Below, one piece after another: positions 9,303 through 14,320 of a DNA stretch of 14,320 bases; the first letter of the stretch is position 1, and every line of letters starts with the position of its first letter. Under the pieces are notes generated by a model that saw nothing but the letters and a program-made list of their open reading frames with translations, was not told the origin of the DNA and ran no database searches. The translations under genes and the position numbers were made by a program. Source of the stretch: Allobrachymonas sp. (GTDB lineage Bacteria > Pseudomonadota > Gammaproteobacteria > Burkholderiales > Burkholderiaceae); NCBI GenBank assembly GCA_030529305.1, contig JAUMXD010000035.1, positions 1 to 14,320 on the forward strand, read 5' to 3'.

Positions 9303-9317
9303 AAGCCGTTATCAGGG

Positions 9318-9339
9318 ATCAGGCTCCGTTTTGCCTGAT
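9318..9339 (+). other. First hairpin after groEL
   Basis: ATCAGGC (9318-9324) pairs with GCCTGAT (9333-9339) around an 8-nt loop, 15 nt after the groEL stop. With only TCC following, it is not a terminator by itself. It may protect the 3' end of the transcript ahead of the main terminator. Confidence 0.5.
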
Positions 9340-9354
9340 TCCACTCATCGGATC

Positions 9355-9387
9355 AACCCGCAGTGCCTGTGCGCTGCGGGTTTTTTC
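9355..9387 (+). terminator. Intrinsic terminator of the groESL operon
   Basis: AACCCGCAG (9355-9363) pairs perfectly with CTGCGGGTT (9374-9382). Three inner pairs, one of them G-T, extend this to a 12-pair stem with a CTGT loop. A six-T run at 9381-9386, continued by CTT, completes a textbook Rho-independent terminator 52 nt after the groEL stop. Confidence 0.95.
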
Positions 9388-9642
9388 TTGTTTGCATGAA
9401 GAAAATTCCGGCGCTTGATTTTTGGAAGTGTTTTCTGAGCGCCAAACGCGCTCTTGCGTTTCGAGCTTTGAAAGCATGGGGTTTAGGCGAATGATCGCAG
9501 CTGATCTGCTTGTCCAAAGCGTTAGACACTGCGCTGCGCGATTGAGGGGATTTAAAACCGCAGATGCAACTGTGCGTTGCTTGTGCAGCCGCCGCTACAT
9601 GGGGCGCTATCATTGGCCGATCTGTTTTTGTGTGCACGCATC
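9388..9642. other. Intergenic region before argB
   Basis: I see no convincing gene between the groEL terminator and argB. A six-pair hairpin AAACGC/GCGTTT lies at 9444-9461 and a five-pair GCAAC/GTTGC hairpin at 9566-9580. TATCAT at 9608-9613 resembles a -10 box and would start transcription about 20-25 nt before argB, but no properly spaced -35 is visible. A 32-codon ATG frame at 9396-9494 (starting MKKIPALDFWKC) has no Shine-Dalgarno and is not called. Confidence 0.5.
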
Positions 9643-10548
9643 ATGAATTCTTCTTCACCCACTTCCGAAAATGCGCCTCACTTTTCTACAGACGCGCTGG
9701 TGCACGCTGCGCCGTTGATCCGCCAGTATCAGGGCAAGATCATCGTGCTCAAGTACGGCGGCAATGCCATGACGGAACCCGCTCTGCAGCAGGCTTTTGC
9801 GCAAGACGTGGTCTTGCTGCAAACCCTGGGCATGCACCCGGTGGTGGTGCATGGCGGGGGGCCGCAGATCGAATCGGCCTTGAAACGGTTGGGCCTGCAG
9901 GGCCAATTCATTCAAGGCATGCGCGTGACGGATGCACAAACGATGGGCGTGGTGCAGTGGGTCTTGGCGGGCGAGGTGCAGCAGGATCTGGTGGGTCTGA
10001 TCCAGCAAGCCGGCGGCAAGGCCGTGGGCCTGACGGGGCGCGACGGCGGCATGATCCGCGCCAGCAAGCTCCAGCTTTTCGTCAAGGACAAAGACGATGA
10101 AGCCGCCAAGCCCGCGGACATCGGCCAGGTTGGCGATATTGCGGCCGTGGATGCGCAGCCTTTGCACACCTTGATCGCAGCGGGCTACATCCCGGTGGTC
10201 AGTCCCATTGGCTTGGGCGAAGCGGGTGAGAGCTACAACATCAATGCCGATGTGGTGGCTGCGGCCGTGTCGGTGGCCTTGCAGGCTGAAAAGCTGCTGG
10301 TGCTGACCAATATCGCAGGCGTGCTCGACAAGGCGGGTGAGCTGCTGACCGAGTTGACGCCTGCGCGCATTGAAGAGTTATGCGCCGATGGCACCATCTC
10401 CGGCGGCATGATTCCGAAAATCGCTGGCGCGCTGGATGCGGCCAAGCGCGGCGTGAAAGCCGTGCACATTCTGGACGGGCGCGTGCCGCACGGCATGCTG
10501 CAAGAGTTGCTGCTCGGTCAGCCCTACGGTACCATGATCCGCTCTTGA
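9643..10548 (+). CDS. argB: Acetylglutamate kinase ArgB
   Basis: This cytoplasmic enzyme phosphorylates N-acetyl-L-glutamate with ATP, the second step of arginine synthesis. The protein has 301 residues. Amino-acid-kinase motifs: KYGGNAM (37-43), HGGGPQI (70-76), the substrate-binding MRVTD (93-97), NINADVVAA (199-207) and GGMIPKI (254-260). The N-terminal extension with the helix around [15 protein letters not shown] is characteristic of hexameric, arginine-inhibited forms, so feedback control is likely (inferred). The ATG at 9643 begins the natural N-terminus. An upstream ATG at 9577 would prepend 22 residues unlike the family. No strong Shine-Dalgarno precedes 9643. The response-regulator gene starts 23 nt after the stop and may be co-transcribed. 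Confidence 0.97.
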   Translation: MNSSSPTSENAPHFSTDALVHAAPLIRQYQGKIIVLKYGGNAMTEPALQQAFAQDVVLLQTLGMHPVVVHGGGPQIESALKRLGLQGQFIQGMRVTDAQTMGVVQWVLAGEVQQDLVGLIQQAGGKAVGLTGRDGGMIRASKLQLFVKDKDDEAAKPADIGQVGDIAAVDAQPLHTLIAAGYIPVVSPIGLGEAGESYNINADVVAAAVSVALQAEKLLVLTNIAGVLDKAGELLTELTPARIEELCADGTISGGMIPKIAGALDAAKRGVKAVHILDGRVPHGMLQELLLGQPYGTMIRS

Positions 10549-10571
10549 TTGGGATTGGGGGAGAAAAACTC

Positions 10572-11240
10572 ATGCGTGTGTTATTGGTGGAAGACGATCA
10601 GATGCTGGCCACAGGCATCAAGCAGGGTTTGGCGACGGCGGGCTATGTGGTGGATGTGGTGGAAAGCGCTGAAAGCGCGCTGGACGCCATGACTTCCGAC
10701 AGTTTCGACGCTGCCATCATCGATATTGGCCTGCCGCAGATGAACGGCATGGAGTTGACCCAACGCATGCGCCAGCGCGGCCAGACCATGCCGGTGCTGA
10801 TGCTGACGGCGCGCGATGCCTTGCACGACCGCGTGCAGGGGCTGGACGCAGGCGCCGACGACTACATGGTCAAGCCTTTCGAATTGCCCGAGTTGCTGGC
10901 GCGGCTGCGCGCCTTGTTGCGGAGATCGCAAGCTGCGACCACCTCGGTGTTGACGCTGGGGCCTTTGTCGATCGATACCGCAGCGCACCAGGTGCTGGTG
11001 GAGGGGCAGCCGCTGGACGTGGGGCCGCGCGAATGGACGGTGCTGCAATACCTGATGCTGCATGCGCCCAAGCCCGTGAACAAGGAAAAGCTGCTGCAAT
11101 CGCTCACCGGGTGGGATAAGGAAATCACCCCCAATGCGGTGGAGGTCTACGTCTCGCGCTTGCGTGCCAAGCTGGAGCCCTACGGCATCGCCTTGCGCTC
11201 CATTCGCGGTTTTGGCTATCGCATCGAACAGCGCCAGTGA
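10572..11240 (+). CDS. OmpR/PhoB-family response regulator (TctD/QseB-like)
   Basis: This 222-residue DNA-binding response regulator has a receiver domain at about 1-118 with acidic pocket Glu7/Asp8, phospho-acceptor Asp51 in IIDIGLP, Thr79 and Lys101 in VKPFELPELLAR. The C-terminal winged helix (about 127-220) includes GPREWTVLQYLM and NAVEVYVSRLRAKL, ending with SIRGFGYRI. GGAG at 10560-10563 lies 8 nt before the ATG at 10572. The longer open frame from 10380 overlaps argB and is rejected. The partner is the histidine kinase downstream. Receiver and kinase types resemble TctD-TctE, which respond to tricarboxylates in enterics, but no transporter target is in the window and the signal is unknown. 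Confidence 0.95.
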   Translation: MRVLLVEDDQMLATGIKQGLATAGYVVDVVESAESALDAMTSDSFDAAIIDIGLPQMNGMELTQRMRQRGQTMPVLMLTARDALHDRVQGLDAGADDYMVKPFELPELLARLRALLRRSQAATTSVLTLGPLSIDTAAHQVLVEGQPLDVGPREWTVLQYLMLHAPKPVNKEKLLQSLTGWDKEITPNAVEVYVSRLRAKLEPYGIALRSIRGFGYRIEQRQ

Positions 11241-11432
11241 TGTTGTAACGCAGAGCAGGCGGCCAGTTGGCGTGCATGAAATTCCACTCTGGTAAAACGC
11301 ATGCGCTGGTATGAGTTAGGTTGGTAAAGCAGGTACGGCTTGTGCGTTAAAGCTTGAGCCAAGTGGTCCAAGTCGCTCAAGCCTCTGCTGCTGATATCCA
11401 TTGCTGATGCGTCAGCCCCTTGCTGTCTTTTC
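11241..11432. other. Response-regulator/kinase gap with hairpin and TGGTA repeats
   Basis: Response-regulator and kinase genes usually abut. Here 192 nt separate them. GCTTGAGC (11352-11359) and GCTCAAGC (11375-11382) form a perfect eight-pair stem with a 15-nt loop and no T-run. Upstream, TGGTA occurs at 11290, 11307 and 11322, with GGTA again at 11332, a spacing of about 15-17 nt that could be a direct-repeat operator. CGCATGCG (11298-11305) is palindromic. The gap may carry a separate kinase promoter. I see no plus-strand gene in it. Confidence 0.5.
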
Positions 11433-13115
11433 ATGTCTTCTTCTTTCGACTCATCCCCGCCGCCCGCAGCAGTCCTGCACGGCAATGCCGACAAGGTCAG
11501 CCCGGTTCGCTTGCAGCGCCGTTTGCTGCTGTTGCTGATCGTGCCTTTGTGCTTGCTGGGTTTGGTCAGTGGCTGGATTGATTACCGCTCGGCCAGCACT
11601 GCGGCCAGCCAGCAAGATGAGCAATTGCTGCAACTGGTGCCGCTGTTGGCCGATTCCATCATCGCTGTGGGCGCACATGCCGACGACCCGCCAGTACTGC
11701 TGCTGGCCCCGCCGGTGGAAGAGTTCCTCAAAGAGCGCAACGGCCAGGTCACCTACAAAATCTACACGCCCAAGCGGCACGTGTTGCATGGAGATGAGAG
11801 CTTGCCTTCGGTCGTGCCGCTTACGCGCGAGCCGGAATTTTTCAATCAAGATATCAACAATACCAGCTATCGGCTTGTGGTGCAGCGGGTGCCATCGGTG
11901 GCGGGTGATGTGGTGGTTGAGGTGGCCGATTCGTCCGACCCGCGCAAGCATTGGCTCAAGCAACTGGCCATGAAGGTGTTGTTGCCCAATCTGGTCATGA
12001 TCGGGGTGGTGGCCTTTTTCGTGAGCTGGGCCGTTCGTCAGGCCCTGCGCCCCTTGCGGGATTTGACATTGGCGATTGAGCGGCGATCGCCGCGCGACTT
12101 GAGCAGCATCGACGAGCGTGGCATTCCGCTGGAAATTCGCCCGCTGGTCACATCGCTGAACTGGTTGTTTCGCATGCTTAATCGGCAGTCTGAGGCGCAG
12201 CGGCGCTTCATCGCTGATGCTGCCCACCAGCTGCGCACGCCCATCGCCAGCCTGCAAGCCCAGATCGAAGCCTGGAGCGAATCCATCAAGCACCAGCAGG
12301 CTCACGGCAGCGATGTGCGCATCCAGCAATCGGCTGCTGCAGATGAAGCTGTTGAAGAGCAGGTGCAGTTGGTGTGGAGCGAGGCCGAGCAAAAGCACAT
12401 GGTGCAATTGCCGGTGGAGGAGTTGCAGCGCCTGCGCCAGGCTACGCGCAGAACCTCGCAATTGGTGCATCAATTGCTTTCGCTTTCACGCGCCGATGCG
12501 GCCGATACGCTGGAACTGCAGCAAATGCAGCCGGTGGATTTGCAAGCCTTGTGCGAAGAAGTGCTGGAGCGCCATCTAGACGCCGCTGCGCAAAAAAGCA
12601 TTGACCTGGGGCTGGAGGTGCAGGCCGTGAGCGTGCGGGGCCACACCCTGTGGTTGCAAGAGCTGTTGAGCAATCTGGTGGATAACGCTTTGCAATACAC
12701 ACCAGTCGGTGGCATCGTGACGATTCGTTGTGGGGTATTGGCGCAGCAAGCAGACGCCCAAGCCACGGCAGGCAAAGGGCTGAAGCCGCAGCGCCCAGCA
12801 GCGCCCAGCATGGTGTATCGCGCCTTTTTAGAGGTGGAAGACAACGGCCCAGGCATTGCCGCCGCCGACAGGGCGCGTGTGCTGGAGCGCTTCTTTCGCT
12901 TGCCCGGCAGCAAGGTGGAGGGCACCGGCCTGGGCCTGCCCATTGCGCGTGAAATTGCCGTGCGCCATCGCAGCGAGTTGCTGCTGGGCGATGGCATTGC
13001 ACACACAACCGGGCCGGGTTGCGGCTTGCGGGCCACCGTGCTGTTTGCGCCCGATCTGCTGCTGACCTTCAGCACGCAAGATGTTCAGGCGGAGCAGCAG
13101 GGCGAGTGTGCTTAG
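11433..13115 (+). CDS. TctE-like sensor histidine kinase
   Basis: This 560-residue inner-membrane kinase is the probable partner of the upstream regulator. It has a transmembrane helix at about 30-48, a periplasmic sensor of the 2CSK_N/TctE type (about 50-178), a second membrane helix (about 181-203) followed by a HAMP-like linker, the dimerisation H-box FIADAAHQLRTPIASL with His265, N-box NLVDNALQYTP (Asn418), G1 DNGPG (470-474) and G2 GTGLGLPIA (497-505). Two extra stretches stand out. About 35-40 polar residues lie between the H-box helix and the VHQLLSLSRA helix, and a Gln/Ala-rich stretch near 435-460 lies between the N-box and G1. No Shine-Dalgarno precedes the ATG at 11433. An in-frame TGA at 11355 limits any earlier start. 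Confidence 0.93.
   Translation: MSSSFDSSPPPAAVLHGNADKVSPVRLQRRLLLLLIVPLCLLGLVSGWIDYRSASTAASQQDEQLLQLVPLLADSIIAVGAHADDPPVLLLAPPVEEFLKERNGQVTYKIYTPKRHVLHGDESLPSVVPLTREPEFFNQDINNTSYRLVVQRVPSVAGDVVVEVADSSDPRKHWLKQLAMKVLLPNLVMIGVVAFFVSWAVRQALRPLRDLTLAIERRSPRDLSSIDERGIPLEIRPLVTSLNWLFRMLNRQSEAQRRFIADAAHQLRTPIASLQAQIEAWSESIKHQQAHGSDVRIQQSAAADEAVEEQVQLVWSEAEQKHMVQLPVEELQRLRQATRRTSQLVHQLLSLSRADAADTLELQQMQPVDLQALCEEVLERHLDAAAQKSIDLGLEVQAVSVRGHTLWLQELLSNLVDNALQYTPVGGIVTIRCGVLAQQADAQATAGKGLKPQRPAAPSMVYRAFLEVEDNGPGIAAADRARVLERFFRLPGSKVEGTGLGLPIAREIAVRHRSELLLGDGIAHTTGPGCGLRATVLFAPDLLLTFSTQDVQAEQQGECA
12791..12810 (+). repeat. Tandem 10-bp duplication inside the kinase gene
   Basis: GCGCCCAGCA occurs twice in direct succession. 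Because 10 is not a multiple of three, the copies are read in different frames (PQRPA, then APSM) inside the variable stretch between N-box and G1. Slippage here would shift the reading frame of the kinase. Confidence 0.9.
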
Positions 13116-13212
13116 GGCTTGTTTGCTTAAGTGAACTCGCTGGATGCACTGAACAGCCGATTCGGAAATACCCACTAAGGCAATCAATACCAGAGAAATG
13201 AAAAGGGGTGAT

Positions 13213-13231
13213 CGGTATTGAGGCGATACCG
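13213..13231. repeat. Hairpin between kinase and AhpD-like gene
   Basis: CGGTAT (13213-13218) and ATACCG (13226-13231) are perfect complements around a 7-nt loop, followed by TTTG. It lies about 100 nt after the kinase stop and 70 nt before the next start. It could be a weak terminator for the kinase transcript or an operator. Confidence 0.45.
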
Positions 13232-13270
13232 TTTGTCCAAGCATCGTCATAATCAGGCGCTTGCTTTCAA

Positions 13271-13283
13271 GCAAATTTGCAAA
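13271..13283. promoter_or_regulatory. Palindrome just upstream of the AhpD-like gene
   Basis: GCAAATTTGC (13271-13280) is a perfect palindrome, overlapped by TTTGCAAA (13276-13283). The hairpin GCTTG-CTTT-CAAGC (13259-13272) abuts it. The site lies 8-20 nt before the GAGG ribosome site at 13291-13294, a suitable position for a repressor. A CATAAT at 13248-13253 could be the -10 element, but no -35 at proper spacing is evident. Confidence 0.35.
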
Positions 13284-13301
13284 CCTAAATGAGGCATACC
13301 T

Positions 13302-13637
13302 ATGTTCAATAACTGGCCCGAACACACCGCTCACGTCAAAAAATCATTTGGCGAGCTGGGCAAAAAGCATCCCAAAATGTTGCAAGCCTATCTGGCGCTG
13401 GATCAAGCCGCCGCCGCCGAGGCTTTGGACCTGAAAACCCGCGAGCTGATTGCCATTGCCGTGGCCATTAGTACCCGTTGCGAAAGCTGCATCAGCGTAC
13501 ACGCCGAAAAAGCCAAGCAGGCTGGAGCGACCGAAAGCGAAATTGCAGGCGCTCTGGCCACAGCCATCGCATTGAATGCGGGGGCGGCTTACACCTATGC
13601 TTTGCGCGCGCTGGAAGCGGTGGAAAGCCAAAGCTGA
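13302..13637 (+). CDS. AhpD-like / carboxymuconolactone-decarboxylase-family protein
   Basis: This is a small all-helical cytoplasmic protein of 111 residues with one CMD domain. Its diagnostic feature is the redox motif CESCISVH (Cys60, Cys63, His67), preceded by TRELIAIAVAIS and followed by a helix with AGAT. The CxxC plus His pattern is that of AhpD-type alkylhydroperoxidases rather than of true gamma-carboxymuconolactone decarboxylases, so a thiol peroxidase or reductant role is likely but not proven. GAGG at 13291-13294 supports the ATG at 13302. The exported rhodanese gene follows after 55 nt, suggesting an operon. No ahpC or lipoamide gene is nearby. Confidence 0.92.
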   Translation: MFNNWPEHTAHVKKSFGELGKKHPKMLQAYLALDQAAAAEALDLKTRELIAIAVAISTRCESCISVHAEKAKQAGATESEIAGALATAIALNAGAAYTYALRALEAVESQS

Positions 13638-13692
13638 TTGTTTGATGAACGAGCCCGAAAGCAATGGGCTTAACCATGAATTGAGATGGACC

Positions 13693-14070
13693 ATGCAAGC
13701 ATTTTTCCGTACCACCCTGATTGCCGCTGCGCTGGCGCTGCCCGTTGCTGCGCAGGCCACCCAAAGCGTGGCGTCCAAAACAGGCGCTTTGCCTTCCAAG
13801 CCTGTTGCCAAAGCGCGCGGCCTATGGATTGACGTGCGCACGCCCGAAGAGTTCCGGTCTGGCCATCTGCAAGGGGCCATCAACATCCCCGTGCAGAACA
13901 TTCGTTCGGCCATCATGGCGGTTAGCCCCGATAAAAACGCGCCTTTGCATCTGTATTGCCGCAGTGGCCGACGGGTAGAAGTGGCTTTGCAGGAGCTGAA
14001 AGCACTGGGCTATACCAACATCACCAATCACGGTGGCTACGAAGATCTGCTCAGAAGAGGTATTCAGTAA
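13693..14070 (+). CDS. Exported single-domain rhodanese (PspE-like)
   Basis: This 125-residue sulfurtransferase is predicted to be periplasmic. Residues 1-22 form a signal peptide (MQAFFRTTLIAAALALPVAA, with AQA at the likely cleavage site). The rhodanese domain follows: LWIDVRTPEEFRSGHLQGAI (44-63), active-site loop CRSGRR with Cys89, and a C-terminal GYTNITNHGGYEDL. The loop CRSGRR is that of small sulfur-accepting rhodaneses such as PspE and GlpE. The ATG at 13693 gives the cleanest signal peptide, with a GAGATGGA purine tract just upstream. An in-frame ATG at 13645 would add 16 polar residues and is less likely. The gene ends 50 nt before a strong terminator. Confidence 0.92.
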   Translation: MQAFFRTTLIAAALALPVAAQATQSVASKTGALPSKPVAKARGLWIDVRTPEEFRSGHLQGAINIPVQNIRSAIMAVSPDKNAPLHLYCRSGRRVEVALQELKALGYTNITNHGGYEDLLRRGIQ

Positions 14071-14119
14071 TCGGCCTTGAGTGCCGCTGCGGCGACAAAT
14101 CGCATCAGGCAGATGCCAT

Positions 14120-14154
14120 AAAAAACCGCAAGGCTTTTGGCCTTGCGGTTTTTT
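14120..14154. terminator. Bidirectional intrinsic terminator (rhodanese / rpsI)
   Basis: AAAAAACCGCAAGG (14120-14133) is perfectly complementary to CCTTGCGGTTTTTT (14141-14154), with one more C-G pair inside. The GC stem is flanked by A6 on one side and T6 on the other, so it works in both directions, ending the rightward rhodanese operon and the leftward rpsI transcript between the converging genes. Confidence 0.96.
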
Positions 14155-14174
14155 GTTTGTAATGGTGCAAAAGA

Positions 14175-14320
14175 TCAGCGCTTGCTGAATTGCTTGCGAC
14201 GGCGGGCAGAGTGCAAACCCACTTTTTTCCGTTCCACTTCGCGGGCATCGCGGGTGACGAAACCAGCTTTGCTCAGCTCGGGCTTGAGGTTGGCGTCGTA
14301 GTCGATCAGGGCACGGGTGA
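14175..14320 (-). CDS. rpsI: Ribosomal protein S9, C-terminal part
   Basis: The reverse strand is open from the window edge to a TGA whose complement is at 14175-14177. It encodes 48 residues beginning [33 protein letters not shown] and the basic end [10 protein letters not shown] are the hallmark C-terminus of S9, which reaches into the decoding centre of the 30S subunit and contacts P-site tRNA through its terminal SKR. The 5' part lies outside the window. rplM (L13) normally precedes rpsI in the same operon. Confidence 0.97.
   Translation of the reverse strand, partial: TRALIDYDANLKPELSKAGFVTRDAREVERKKVGLHSARRRKQFSKR

Noticed and set aside
9396..9646. Small plus-strand frames between the groEL terminator and argB (32 codons at 9396-9494, 74 codons at 9422-9646)
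   Set aside because: No ribosome sites and no recognisable content. The first starts right after a strong terminator. Kept only as a note in the intergenic entry.
10380..10571. Upstream extension of the response-regulator frame
   Set aside because: It overlaps argB and encodes Arg/His-rich shadow sequence. The receiver domain begins right at the ATG at 10572, which has a good ribosome site.
13645..13692. Alternative ATG for the rhodanese at 13645
   Set aside because: It adds a polar, acidic 16-residue lead before the signal peptide. The ATG at 13693 gives a normal signal peptide.

Overview
The window is ordinary chromosomal DNA of a betaproteobacterium, most likely a Burkholderiales/Comamonadaceae-type organism. 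This is inferred from the style of the DnaE, GroEL and RpsI proteins, a TctE-type sensor kinase, the moderately high GC content, and a groESL operon that carries both a sigma32-like promoter and a perfect CIRCE operator. The genus cannot be fixed by reading alone. I see no integrase, transposase, phage gene, CRISPR array, tRNA or rRNA.

Layout. (a) 1-1905, + strand: the end of a probable substrate-binding protein, then a FecCD-type permease and its ATPase. Together these form a metal-chelate/cobalamin-class ABC importer operon with overlapping or near-overlapping genes. (b) 2099-5713, - strand: dnaE, the replicative DNA polymerase III alpha subunit, convergent with the importer. (c) 5714-6131: a divergent intergenic region. 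(d) 6132-6743, +: an NlpC/P60 peptidase lipoprotein with a twin-arginine-like signal. (e) 6957-9386, +: the groES-groEL heat-shock operon, with a sigma32-like promoter, CIRCE, a long structured leader, a 192-nt structured groES-groEL spacer and a strong terminator. (f) 9643-13115, +: argB, then an OmpR-family response regulator 23 nt downstream, then after an unusual 192-nt gap a TctE-like histidine kinase. (g) 13302-14070, +: an AhpD/carboxymuconolactone-decarboxylase-fold protein with a CxxC motif, followed by an exported single-domain rhodanese. (h) 14120-14154: a symmetric terminator shared with the convergent rpsI gene, whose 3' end fills 14175-14320 on the - strand.

How the genes work together. 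The clear functional units are the ABC importer, the chaperonin pair and the two-component pair. dnaE, argB and rpsI are housekeeping genes that happen to lie nearby. The AhpD-like/rhodanese pair may be a small thiol/sulfur redox unit, but this is only inferred from adjacency and motifs.

Novelty. I did not find a convincing new multigene system. The parts that best repay a second look are non-coding or within-protein: the structured groES leader, two stem-loops between groES and groEL, the response-regulator/kinase gap with its hairpin, TGGTA repeats and an antisense ORF that starts on the kinase start codon, insertions in the kinase catalytic core, and the AhpD-like/rhodanese pair with palindromes upstream.
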